DNA of 15,512 bases from Burkholderiales bacterium (GCA_013205525.1 JABMMR010000088.1:1-15512), one strand, 5' to 3'. Positions 1 through 7,539 are shown, numbered from the stretch's first letter. A program made the numbers and translations. The notes: generated by a model from the letters alone, not told the origin.

Positions 1-763
1 CTTCCACACTGGCTGGCGGGTAAAGCAGTCCGTTGCTGGGTACGCTTAAACCGGTGGCGTTGGCGACAGCCGTGCTTTCGATGGATGGTTTTGAGCCGTC
101 GAGAAAACTATTGAACATTTTGGGGTTCAAGCCGCCTCGACTGGCTTGCTCGGGAGTTAAGCCGTAGTTGGCCCAAACCGTGTCCGGTGTGGATTCACAA
201 AAATGCGGCAACCATTTGTGTCCTCGCCCTGCTGCCACCACGGGAAAGCCACAGGTGCGGGCCCAGTCGACCAAATCACATATCAAAGCGGGTTGATCGC
301 CAAAAGCCAGTGAGTAAACCACCCCGGCAAGCGCTGCTTTGCGAGCCAATAAAGGGCCACAAAAAGCATCCGCTTCTACAGTGACATTGACCACATGCTT
401 GCCGTGCTCAAAAGCTATCAGGCAGTGCTCTACAGCGGCGATCGGGTTTCCCGTGCATTCCACCACCACATCGATGCGGGGGTCACTGACCAAGGCACGC
501 CAATCTTCTGTGAGAAATGTCAATCTGTTTTGAAAGGCTTCATCCAAAGACTTTGCCTGCGACTGATGCGCTGGCCAGCCGACACGGGCTAAATTGGTTT
601 TGGCACTTGCGACCGATAAATCGGCAATACCCGCCAAATGCACACCAGGGGTTCGCGGCACTTGCGCCAAATACATCGCGCCAAACTTGCCCGCTCCAAT
701 CAGTGCAACGCGTATCGGCTTGTTGTCGCGCTCACGTTGTTGAAGTTGAAGAAACAAACTCAT
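1..763 (-). CDS. SAF-type homoserine dehydrogenase-like NAD(P)-binding oxidoreductase (C-terminus cut by window edge)
   Basis: The frame is open from an ATG at 763 to base 1, giving the first 254 residues. Residues 17-49 form a Rossmann fold start with the dinucleotide motif GAGKFG (23-28) and an acidic strand end (GIADL). Further on are the conserved patches NVTVEADAF (near 126-134) and GRGHKWLPHFCESTPDTVW (near 179-197). I recognise these from the COG4091 family, predicted homoserine dehydrogenases with a C-terminal SAF domain, often misnamed FlgA-like. Members are usually a little over 400 residues, so the SAF domain should lie outside the window. The start overlaps the stop of the upstream dioxygenase gene as ATGA (760-763), so the two are probably translated together. 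The substrate is unknown; true homoserine dehydrogenase activity is doubtful, and some oxidoreductase acting on a small hydroxy or amino acid is a fair guess. Confidence 0.82.
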   Translation of the reverse strand, partial: MSLFLQLQQRERDNKPIRVALIGAGKFGAMYLAQVPRTPGVHLAGIADLSVASAKTNLARVGWPAHQSQAKSLDEAFQNRLTFLTEDWRALVSDPRIDVVVECTGNPIAAVEHCLIAFEHGKHVVNVTVEADAFCGPLLARKAALAGVVYSLAFGDQPALICDLVDWARTCGFPVVAAGRGHKWLPHFCESTPDTVWANYGLTPEQASRGGLNPKMFNSFLDGSKPSIESTAVANATGLSVPSNGLLYPPASVE

Positions 764-1641
764 GCGGCTTTTTGTGCTTGGTCAAATGGCACATCGGTGG
801 TGACCAAAGCGCTGGCTGGCAAACCCTTGGCCCAAGGCAAATCAACGGGATAGGTATTTAACAAGCAGTCATCGGGCAGGCACTCAATGGGCGTGAAGTC
901 GCGGTGCGCAATATATTCCGGTCGCTTATGGCGCTTTGTATGGTTGCTGACTGCACACAGGCTGAGGTAAACGCTGACACGGTTCCAAGGAGATAAGTTG
1001 CTGGCCGAGGCATGCACCAAACAGCTGTGAAACAAAATCATCGAGCCTGCCGGTCCGGTGGGACTGACGATGCCGCCATGCTTGCCGCCAGCACGCTCGA
1101 CCAATTGAGCGATGAGGTCGTTGTCCACCGTCCACAAGGGGTAACTGGTGGTGGTTAAGTCGTGCTTGGCGTCGATCACGCCTTTTTTATGGCTGCCAGG
1201 AATAAACATCAATGGGCCATTGAATGCATTCACATCGTCCAAAAAGATAGCCACATTCATAGCGCGCTCCGTGGGCATCATGTCGTCATTGAGCCAAGTG
1301 CCGTAGTCTTGGTGCCACTGCCAGACATCGCCTTCAAAAGCCATCTTTCCATTGATCTTGAATTGGTGCATATAAAGCTTCTCGCCTAACAAAGCTTCCA
1401 CAGGATCAATCATGCGGGGATGGCGTGCCAATTTGGCAAACGGCTCGCTGTACAAATGCGCTGCAAAATTGGTTCTCACCGCGGCCTTGCCTTTTTCGCG
1501 CACATTGAAAGCTTCTTGACGGCTGTAGAGGTGAGGAACCTCTTGAACCATCATGCGGGTCTCTTCAGGACTGAAAAGTCCTGGGAAAAACAAATAGCCC
1601 TCTTTGTCAAATTGGGCGTGCTGCTCTGGGGTAAGTTTCAT
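760..1641 (-). CDS. Phytanoyl-CoA dioxygenase (PhyH) family Fe(II)/2-oxoglutarate oxygenase, EctD-like
   Basis: The protein has 293 residues from the ATG at 1641. This start is preceded by a GAGGAG Shine-Dalgarno; a longer frame from 1689 exists but has no such site. The family is Fe(II)/2-oxoglutarate-dependent, non-haem oxygenases that hydroxylate small molecules in the cytoplasm. Visible features are the iron ligands H110 and D112 in WQWHQDYGTW, a distal His (H210 in LVHASASN) and R221 as the likely 2-oxoglutarate anchor. The stretch around 107-150, with WHQD..TW, MMP and FNGPLMFIPGSH, resembles the ectoine hydroxylase (EctD) signature region. No ectoine synthesis genes are in view, so the substrate is left open; proline-type or other amino-acid hydroxylation is possible. 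The gene overlaps the downstream SAF-type oxidoreductase by 4 bases. A possible -10 (GATAAT, minus strand, 1679-1684) lies about 40 bases upstream. Confidence 0.85.
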   Translation of the reverse strand: MKLTPEQHAQFDKEGYLFFPGLFSPEETRMMVQEVPHLYSRQEAFNVREKGKAAVRTNFAAHLYSEPFAKLARHPRMIDPVEALLGEKLYMHQFKINGKMAFEGDVWQWHQDYGTWLNDDMMPTERAMNVAIFLDDVNAFNGPLMFIPGSHKKGVIDAKHDLTTTSYPLWTVDNDLIAQLVERAGGKHGGIVSPTGPAGSMILFHSCLVHASASNLSPWNRVSVYLSLCAVSNHTKRHKRPEYIAHRDFTPIECLPDDCLLNTYPVDLPWAKGLPASALVTTDVPFDQAQKAA

Positions 1642-1748
1642 CTCGATCTCCTCAATGGCGGTATTCAGAATTCGGTAAATTATCGCCACATATCATTGAC
1701 TTTTCCCGAGAAGCCCAATGCAATTAGCCATAATCATCTCTTTCTTGT

Positions 1749-1758
1749 CACTTAAGTG
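1749..1758. promoter_or_regulatory. Perfect 10-bp palindrome CACTTAAGTG in the leader of the TPR gene
   Basis: This self-complementary 10-mer lies 15 bases before the TPR start codon. The identical 10-mer occurs at 7612-7621 in front of the Rrf2 regulator gene. Its position between a possible promoter (TTGACT at 1696-1701) and the ribosome-binding site would suit a repressor site. That is inference from position and repetition; I know no regulator for this exact word. Confidence 0.3.
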
Positions 1759-1773
1759 CCTGTAGGATGCCAA

Positions 1774-2211
1774 ATGAAAACCATTTTTTCTCTTTTTTTA
1801 AGCCTCTTTCTGTTCATGCAACCGGCAATGGCTGCGGACACATCAGATTCAAATGCCCCGCCCGATTTGGAAACCGCCAAAACTTTGATTGCCAAAAAGG
1901 ACTGGCCAGGCGCGATTGCGAGCTTGGAAAAGTTCGTCAAAGCCAATCCCAACGACGCCGATGGTTTTAATTTGCTCGGCTATAGCTTGCGCAACACCAA
2001 GCGTTATTCAGAAGCCATCTTCAATTACAAAGAAGCCTTGCGCATTGACCCCAACCACCGCGGGGCACACGAGTACCTAGGGCAAAGCTATGTTCAAACC
2101 AAGCAGCTCGATAAAGCCAAAGAATTGCTGGCCTCGCTCGAAAAAATATGTGGCCTGCAATGCGAGGAATACCTTGATTTGAAAAAATCCATAGACAAAG
2201 TTAAGAAGTAA
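1774..2211 (+). CDS. Exported tetratricopeptide-repeat protein
   Basis: The protein has 145 residues from the ATG at 1774. A GTG at 1756 is in frame, but AGGA at 1764-1767 fits the ATG. Residues 1-20 form a Sec signal peptide (Lys, hydrophobic core, AMA cleavage before ADTS). Residues about 31-110 hold two to three TPR units; the clearest is 61-95 with [21 protein letters not shown]. The C-terminal part has C126 and C130 (CGLQC), followed by a charged helix. It is probably a periplasmic scaffold or interaction protein; no partner can be read from the sequence. The last 11 bases overlap the end of the convergent Lrp gene. A palindrome (1749-1758) sits just upstream of the ribosome-binding site. 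Confidence 0.85.
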   Translation: MKTIFSLFLSLFLFMQPAMAADTSDSNAPPDLETAKTLIAKKDWPGAIASLEKFVKANPNDADGFNLLGYSLRNTKRYSEAIFNYKEALRIDPNHRGAHEYLGQSYVQTKQLDKAKELLASLEKICGLQCEEYLDLKKSIDKVKK

Positions 2212-2680
2212 CAAGCGCAGGTTTAAGCGGTAAGGCAGTTTTGTATCGCACCTGCTTCAAAGCAAAACTGCTGCGGATTTTTTCCACCCCAGGAATAGGC
2301 GAGAGTTGCTCCAAAATGAATTTCTCCAAGGCAGCCATGTCTGCAATCGCCACGCGTATCAGGTAATCGGAGTCCCCCGTCATCAAATAGCACTCCATTA
2401 CCTCGTCATGGTCAGCAATGCGTCGCTCAAATTCAGCCAACATCTGCTTAGACTGCTCTTTCAAACTGATAGAAATAAAGACGTTCAAGCCTATGCCCAA
2501 GGCCTTGGGTTCAGTCAGCGCCACATACTTTTGAATCACCCCAGAAGCCTCTAAAGCCTTGACCCTGTTGAGACAGGGTGAAGGAGACAGATGCACCCGC
2601 TTGGCCAACTCCAGATTGGTGATGGCACTGTCTTGTTGCAACTGATTTAATATTTTGTAATCTATGCTGTCTAACGGCAT
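2201..2680 (-). CDS. Lrp/AsnC family transcriptional regulator
   Basis: The protein has 159 residues, the usual size for Lrp/AsnC. The N-terminal winged helix-turn-helix (about 5-50) includes [22 protein letters not shown]. The C-terminal RAM/effector domain shows [10 protein letters not shown] (101-110), typical of amino-acid-responsive members. The ATG at 2680 is preceded by GGAG. The gene is divergent from the AceE-type E1 gene, with about 106 bp between starts. An Lrp gene placed this way usually controls its neighbour and itself in response to an amino or oxo acid. In Pseudomonas, MdeR (Lrp family) controls mdeAB, where MdeB is a lone AceE homologue; that precedent fits well. Its 3' end overlaps the TPR gene by 11 bases. 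Confidence 0.92.
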   Translation of the reverse strand: MPLDSIDYKILNQLQQDSAITNLELAKRVHLSPSPCLNRVKALEASGVIQKYVALTEPKALGIGLNVFISISLKEQSKQMLAEFERRIADHDEVMECYLMTGDSDYLIRVAIADMAALEKFILEQLSPIPGVEKIRSSFALKQVRYKTALPLKPALVTS

Positions 2681-2722
2681 TTAATATCTCCGAAACTAAT
2701 TTTATAAGTATTTTATGCCTTA

Positions 2723-2737
2723 AATATCCTGAATATT
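2723..2737. promoter_or_regulatory. Imperfect 15-bp inverted repeat, possible Lrp-type operator
   Basis: AATAT and ATATT arms flank a 5-base centre in the AT-rich Lrp/E1 intergenic region. Lrp/AsnC sites are typically about 15 bp, AT-rich and weakly palindromic. This one abuts the proposed extended -10 of the E1 gene, so binding there could block or tune it. The assignment rests on position and shape only. Confidence 0.3.
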
Positions 2738-2745
2738 GCTATATA
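2737..2745 (+). promoter_or_regulatory. Possible extended -10 promoter for the AceE-type E1 gene
   Basis: TGC followed by TATATA forms an extended -10 element. No good -35 is visible at the usual distance, which is tolerated by extended -10 promoters. Transcription would begin near 2752, giving a leader of about 35 bases. It would also rule out the in-frame TTG at 2736 as a start. Confidence 0.35.
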
Positions 2746-2786
2746 AAGGCAACCTATTTTGCGGCTTCATCGCTACATTCAATGTA

Positions 2787-5414
2787 ATGAACCCAGCCCT
2801 ATTTACCTCTCGTTTGCCGCCAGTCCAGGACGACACCGACCCCCAGGAAACCGCCGAATGGCGGGACGCTTTCAATGCCGTGGTGTCGCAACACGGTGCC
2901 GAGCGCGCCGGTTTTTTGCTCGACCAACTCGTAGTCCTTGCCCACCAAAACCAAATCGACTGGTCGCCAGAATTGGTCACACCCTATGTGAATACTGTTG
3001 CGGTGGAGATTCAGTCCCCCTTCCCCGGGGACTTATCAATTGAAGAAAAAATTGCCTCCATCATTCGCTGGAACGCCTTGGCCATGGTGGCAAGAGCGAA
3101 CGCCGCTTATGGCGAACTTGGCGGTCATATCGCCAGTTACGCCAGTGCTGCTGATTTATTCGAGGTGGGTTTCAACCATTTTTTCCATGCGCGCAGCAAG
3201 CTTCATGGTGGCGACTTGGTGTTTTTTCAACCGCACAGTGCACCTGGCGTCTACGCCAGAGCTTTTTTAGAAGGCCGTTTGAGCGAGCAGGACTTGGCGC
3301 ATTACCGACAAGAAATCAGTGCGCCCAACGCAGGGGCACGCGGCCTATCAAGCTACCCACATCCTTGGCTGATGCCGGACTTTTGGCAGTTTCCCACCGG
3401 CTCTATGGGGCTGGGGCCCATCAGCTCCATCTACCACGCTCGCTTCATGCGTTACCTGTCTCACCGCCAACTGCTGGACTGCAGTCAGCGCAAAGTGTGG
3501 GGAGTTTTTGGCGATGGCGAAATGGACGAACCCGAGAGCATGAGCGCCTTGACCTTGGCCTCACGCGAAAAATTAGACAACTTGGTCTGGGTTGTGAATT
3601 GCAATTTACAGCGCTTAGATGGCCCGGTTCGTGGCAATGGTCGCATCATCGATGAACTGGAAAAACTCTTTCGCGGTGCTGGCTGGAATGTGATCAAACT
3701 CATTTGGGGCAGTGACTGGGATGGCTTGTTTGCCCGCGATACACAACAAGCGCTGGTCAAAGCATTTGCCAACACAGTAGACGGACAAATGCAGACCTTT
3801 GCCGCCAAAGACGGGCGCTTCAACCGAGATAATTTTTTTGGGCAAAACCCAGAACTCGCGCAACTCGCCCAAGGACTGAGCGATGAACAAATTGACCGCT
3901 TAAAACGCGGGGGGCATGATTTGGTCAAAATCCACGCCGCTTATGCGGCTGCCGTGGCTCACCAAGAACAGCCCACCGTCATCTTGGCGCATACCAAGAA
4001 AGGCTATGGCATGGGCCAGGCGGGTCAAGGCAAGATGACCACCCACAGTCAGAAAAAACTCGACGACACCGCCTTGCTGGAGTTTCGCAATCGTTTCAAT
4101 TTGCCTTTGAGCGATGAACAGGCCAAAGAGTTGGCGTTTTTCAAACCGGCTGATGACAGTAGCGAAATGCAATACCTTCACGCGCAGCGCCACAAACTCG
4201 GCGGCTATTTACCCCAACGCGTAACGCTGTGCGAGCGTTTGCCTGTGCCTGAATTGAGCAGCTATGCCAACTTTGCGATTGAAGCGGGTGGCAAAGAGAT
4301 GTCAACCACCATGGCTTTTGTTCGCTTGCTGGGTAATTTGCTCAAAGACGCGCAACTGGGGCCGCGTATCGTACCTATCGTGGCTGACGAAGCACGTACT
4401 TTTGGTATGGCGAATCTGTTCAAACAAGTGGGGATTTATTCCAGTGTGGGGCAAAAGTATGAGCCTGAAGACATTGGCTCGGTGCTGAGTTACCGCGAAG
4501 CCATGGACGGGCAAATTTTGGAAGAAGGTATCAGCGAGGCCGGCGCGCTTGCGAGTTGGACAGCTGCGGCCACCAGCTACAGTGTTCACGGCTTGGCCAT
4601 GCTGCCTTTTTATATTTACTATTCCATGTTTGGTTTTCAACGCGTGGGAGACGCGATTTGGGCAGCCGCGGACCAGCGCTCTAGGGGGTTTTTGCTGGGG
4701 GCCACCTCGGGTCGCACCACTTTGAGCGGCGAAGGTTTGCAACACCAAGACGGTTCCAGTCATTTGGTGGCGGCAACCATTCCCAACTGCAAGTCCTATG
4801 ACCCGGCTTTTGCATGTGAGATGGCCGTCATTGTTGACCAAGGTATGCGCGAAATGATGGTCGAGCAAAAAGATGTTTTTTATTACATCACGCTGATGAA
4901 CGAAAACTATGCGCAACCCAACCTGATCGCCGGCTCCAGAGAACATATTTTGCAAGGCATGTACCTGATAGCTGACAACACACTTGACATTCAAAAAGTC
5001 ACCGCAACAGTTACCTTGATGGGCTCCGGTGCCATATTGCGCGAAGTCATGCAAGCGGCTCAAGTGTTGGCCATGGAGGGCATTGCATCCCAAGTTTTCA
5101 GCGTGACCAGTTGGAGTGAGCTTGCCCGCGAGGGACAGCGCTTTGATCAAGCCGAATTACAAAGCAATCACCAAGACATGCCTTTTGTCACTGCACAGAT
5201 TCAAAACACCCAAGGGCCTGTGATTGCCGCCACCGACTATGTCAGGGCTGTGGCGGAAAGCATTCGTGCCTACATGCCCCAAGACAGAAAGTACCTGACT
5301 TTAGGTACGGACGGCTTTGGGCGCAGCGACACCCGCGCCCAATTGCGTGCCTTCTTTCAAGTCGATGCCCAGCACATCGCCAAGACCGCACGCAAGGCTC
5401 TGGCTCAAGCGTGA
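2787..5414 (+). CDS. aceE: Homodimeric 2-oxoacid dehydrogenase E1 (AceE family), stand-alone; possibly 2-oxobutyrate-type
   Basis: The protein has 875 residues from the ATG at 2787. It is collinear with E. coli AceE (887) by memory: FNHFFHAR, GGDLVFFQ, SSYPHPWLMPDFWQFPT, the thiamine diphosphate motif GDGEMDEPE (242-250) through NCN (271-273), a histidine in the active-site loop (GKMTTHSQKK), DEARTFGM, IYYSMFGFQR and LGTDGFGRSD. It would decarboxylate a 2-oxo acid and acylate a lipoyl E2 in the cytoplasm. No E2 or E3 gene is adjacent, and the end lacks the last roughly 20 residues of canonical AceE. With a divergent Lrp gene, this fits the AceE paralogue group typified by P. putida MdeB (2-oxobutyrate). 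Plain pyruvate dehydrogenase E1 remains possible. There is no clear Shine-Dalgarno. A start-stop ATGTAA at 2782-2787 abuts the start codon. The 3' end overlaps serC by 10 bases. Confidence 0.9.
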   Translation: MNPALFTSRLPPVQDDTDPQETAEWRDAFNAVVSQHGAERAGFLLDQLVVLAHQNQIDWSPELVTPYVNTVAVEIQSPFPGDLSIEEKIASIIRWNALAMVARANAAYGELGGHIASYASAADLFEVGFNHFFHARSKLHGGDLVFFQPHSAPGVYARAFLEGRLSEQDLAHYRQEISAPNAGARGLSSYPHPWLMPDFWQFPTGSMGLGPISSIYHARFMRYLSHRQLLDCSQRKVWGVFGDGEMDEPESMSALTLASREKLDNLVWVVNCNLQRLDGPVRGNGRIIDELEKLFRGAGWNVIKLIWGSDWDGLFARDTQQALVKAFANTVDGQMQTFAAKDGRFNRDNFFGQNPELAQLAQGLSDEQIDRLKRGGHDLVKIHAAYAAAVAHQEQPTVILAHTKKGYGMGQAGQGKMTTHSQKKLDDTALLEFRNRFNLPLSDEQAKELAFFKPADDSSEMQYLHAQRHKLGGYLPQRVTLCERLPVPELSSYANFAIEAGGKEMSTTMAFVRLLGNLLKDAQLGPRIVPIVADEARTFGMANLFKQVGIYSSVGQKYEPEDIGSVLSYREAMDGQILEEGISEAGALASWTAAATSYSVHGLAMLPFYIYYSMFGFQRVGDAIWAAADQRSRGFLLGATSGRTTLSGEGLQHQDGSSHLVAATIPNCKSYDPAFACEMAVIVDQGMREMMVEQKDVFYYITLMNENYAQPNLIAGSREHILQGMYLIADNTLDIQKVTATVTLMGSGAILREVMQAAQVLAMEGIASQVFSVTSWSELAREGQRFDQAELQSNHQDMPFVTAQIQNTQGPVIAATDYVRAVAESIRAYMPQDRKYLTLGTDGFGRSDTRAQLRAFFQVDAQHIAKTARKALAQA

Positions 5415-6487
5415 GTCTTCTCAAATTCAAACATATAGTCTCTTAGCTTTTGCACAGAGGCCAAGGGCATGGCGTTGTAAATAGATGCACGCATGCCGCC
5501 TGCGGCGCGGTGGCCTCGCAGTTGCACCATGCCTCTGGCCTCAGCACCTTGGAGGAATTCGGCGTTTAAAGATTCGTCACGCAAAAAGAAGGTGACATTC
5601 ATGCGGGATCTGTCCAAGGGTTGCACGCGATTTTTAAAAAAAGAACTGTGATCTAAAAAGTCGTAAAGCAAACTTGACTTCAGCAGATTGTGCTGCTCCA
5701 TCGCCTTCAAACCGCCTTCACGCTGAATATGCTGCAACACCAAACCCATGATGTAAATCGCGTAGGTAGGCGGGGTGTTGTACATGGAATCATTGTTTGC
5801 TTGCAGCTGGTAGTTAAAGGCCGAGGGCGTCGCTACCAAGGCGTGCCCCAATAAATCGCGCCTCACAATGACCAAGGTCACGCCAGAGGGCCCCATATTT
5901 TTTTGAGCACCCGCATAAATCAGACCATAGCGAGTTACATCAATCGGTTTGGACATGATGTTGGAGGACATATCGGCGACCAACGGTATTTCGCCCGTGT
6001 CGGGCGTCCAGAGACACTCCACCCCGCCAATGGTTTCGTTGCTGCAAAAATGCACATAAGCAGGATGGGCTGATAACTTCCAAGACGAAAGTGCTGGCAT
6101 GCAGTTGTAGCCCTGAGGTTCAGAAGTGGCGGCCATATGGATTTGCCCGTATCGCTCAGCTTCTTGCATAGACTTGAGTGACCAGATTCCACTCACCACA
6201 TAGTCGGCATGGCCAGTTCGCGAGATCAGGTTCATAGGAACGATGGCATTTTCTGCAATCGCGCCCCCTTGCAATAACAAGACTGCATAGGTGTCAGGAA
6301 TTACCAATAACTCTTTCAACAAGGACTGAGTTTGCGACAAAATTTGAGTGAACTCTGGGCCGCGGTGACTCATCTCCATGACCGACATACCGCTGCCCTG
6401 CCAATTCATCATCTCGCCAGCGGCTTGGCGCAACACAGTCTCTGGCAAGGTCGCTGGTCCTGAACTGAAGTTGATCACCCGGGTCAT
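5405..6487 (-). CDS. serC: Phosphoserine aminotransferase (SerC family)
   Basis: The protein has 360 residues, the normal family length. SerC converts 3-phosphohydroxypyruvate and glutamate to phosphoserine and also serves pyridoxal phosphate synthesis. The sequence shows the N-terminal INFSSGPATLPE, the substrate-binding His-Arg (41-42) in EMSHRGPEF, NETIGGVE, and the PLP lysine K196 in YAGAQKNMGPSG. The loop that normally reads GGASxQF (or GGGRGQF in E. coli) reads GGAIAEN here (74-80), a change near the PLP phosphate contact. The start codon overlaps the MerR stop as ATGA (6484-6487), so translation is probably coupled to the regulator. In many betaproteobacteria serC sits with pheA, hisC and tyrA; that neighbourhood is absent here, so this may be a second copy. 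The 3' end overlaps the E1 gene tail-to-tail. Confidence 0.9.
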   Translation of the reverse strand: MTRVINFSSGPATLPETVLRQAAGEMMNWQGSGMSVMEMSHRGPEFTQILSQTQSLLKELLVIPDTYAVLLLQGGAIAENAIVPMNLISRTGHADYVVSGIWSLKSMQEAERYGQIHMAATSEPQGYNCMPALSSWKLSAHPAYVHFCSNETIGGVECLWTPDTGEIPLVADMSSNIMSKPIDVTRYGLIYAGAQKNMGPSGVTLVIVRRDLLGHALVATPSAFNYQLQANNDSMYNTPPTYAIYIMGLVLQHIQREGGLKAMEQHNLLKSSLLYDFLDHSSFFKNRVQPLDRSRMNVTFFLRDESLNAEFLQGAEARGMVQLRGHRAAGGMRASIYNAMPLASVQKLRDYMFEFEKTHA

Positions 6488-7500
6488 AAATTTTTGATAT
6501 CTGACAAATCGATTCCCTCTTCCTTGGCCACTCGCTCCAAAGCCTCTTCAAACAATGCACGGGCAGTGCCAGAAACAGCCGAAAGATAGGCGTGCAATTT
6601 GGCATCGTCTTTCGAACTGTTCAGACAGTCGCCACTGTATTTCTCAAAGCTATTGAGCTGAAAAATCAATTCAGCCACATGCCGCGGACACTCGCACAAG
6701 ACTTGGTTTGGAATGGATGCCACGCGCTGCAAGACTTGGTCTGAATAGCGTCTGGCAGGAATGGTTTTGGCCGACAAAGGGGAGTCTTGCCTAGAGGGAT
6801 CGACGAATAAAACAGATTGAATGATGTCACTCAAATCAGCATCTGACACAGGCTCACGGCGCAACAGCAAACCTGCTTCTTTAAAGGTTTGCAACACAGT
6901 TTCCGATGCATAGCTGTATATGAGCAGGCCTTTACTGACCTTCAAATGATTTTGTAAGCGCAATATCTCTTGTGCGTTATAGGGCTGAACAGTGGATTGA
7001 TGCAACAGCAGCATGGTTGACGCCTGATCTGTGCTGGGCAAATCTGTTGAGGTCAAAGCATCTTGTAAATCCGAGAAGACCTGTACGACCTTTAAACTGG
7101 CTTGTCCAAATGACAAGGTAAATTTTTGGGTTTCTATTCGACTTGCCAAGCCATAACCGACAACCACCAATGAGATAACGGCGGGCAACACATGACGCGC
7201 AGCATGACCGTGAATGGCTTGTCGTGACTCATTTAACAAGCTTTGTAAAGATGAAATATCCATGGCGGCCAAAGTACTGATGGCGTGGCCCTGCTGCGTC
7301 AAACTTTTGAGCAAAGTAACTTTAAGCACTTCTTGATCGCTGTAGAGCCTGTGCCCACCTTCAGTTTTAGGGGGCGTGACGACCCCATAACGGCGCTCCC
7401 ACACGCGCAAGGTTGCCACGGGCAATCCGGCAATTTTGGCGACGGCACCAATGCGGTACTTTCCCTGAGTTTGGTCTGAAGAGTGATTATTTTGCAGCAT
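6484..7500 (-). CDS. MerR-family regulator, LitR/CarH-like, with degenerate B12-type domain and CxC-PRH C-terminal module
   Basis: The protein has 338 residues. The N-terminal MerR DNA-binding domain (about 15-83) has YRIGAVAKIAGLPVATLRVWERRYG and the wing GGHRLYS. The middle (about 100-232) looks like an alpha/beta, flavodoxin-like domain in the place of the cobalamin-binding domain of CarH/LitR. It lacks the DxHxxG cobalamin-ligand motif, so light sensing through B12 is unlikely. The C-terminal part (about 255-330) carries C269, C271, H274 and C292 (CECPRH...FEKYSGDC), a module I recall from other betaproteobacterial MerR proteins, which might bind metal or an Fe-S cluster. The gene runs as an operon with serC (ATGA overlap). 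Repeats 11 bp apart lie directly upstream and suggest autoregulation. Confidence 0.85.
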   Translation of the reverse strand: MLQNNHSSDQTQGKYRIGAVAKIAGLPVATLRVWERRYGVVTPPKTEGGHRLYSDQEVLKVTLLKSLTQQGHAISTLAAMDISSLQSLLNESRQAIHGHAARHVLPAVISLVVVGYGLASRIETQKFTLSFGQASLKVVQVFSDLQDALTSTDLPSTDQASTMLLLHQSTVQPYNAQEILRLQNHLKVSKGLLIYSYASETVLQTFKEAGLLLRREPVSDADLSDIIQSVLFVDPSRQDSPLSAKTIPARRYSDQVLQRVASIPNQVLCECPRHVAELIFQLNSFEKYSGDCLNSSKDDAKLHAYLSAVSGTARALFEEALERVAKEEGIDLSDIKNL

Positions 7501-7511
7501 ATGTTTTTACT

Positions 7512-7538
7512 TTCAAGTTAATTGAACAGGTTTTGAAC
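7512..7538. promoter_or_regulatory. 11-bp-spaced TTGAAC repeats plus inverted half-site upstream of the MerR gene
   Basis: TTGAAC occurs at 7522-7527 and 7533-7538, exactly 11 bp apart. An inverted TTCAA at 7512-7516 forms a 5-5-5 palindrome with the first copy. The cluster sits between the MerR start (7500) and a possible leftward -10, TAAAAT (minus strand, 7540-7545), that is, about where transcription would start. CarH-type MerR regulators bind direct repeats spaced by 11 bp. Autoregulation is therefore a reasonable inference, not shown. Confidence 0.4.
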
Positions 7539-7539
7539 G

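Noticed and set aside
760..1641. True ectoine hydroxylase (ectD)
   Set aside because: The motif region is similar, but there are no ectABC neighbours and key substrate residues cannot be verified by eye, so the specific name was not used.
2736..2786. Upstream TTG start adding 17 residues to the E1 protein
   Set aside because: It falls in the proposed -10 element and the added residues resemble nothing in AceE; the ATG at 2787 gives a normal N-terminus.
4302..5150. 282-codon open frame on the minus strand
   Set aside because: It lies wholly inside the E1 gene, its protein is rich in His, Gln and Arg without any family pattern, and the plus-strand protein matches AceE throughout.
6484..7500. 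Light-sensing, cobalamin-dependent CarH/LitR regulator
   Set aside because: The layout fits but the DxHxxG cobalamin-binding motif is absent, so I call it only LitR/CarH-like with a degenerate domain.
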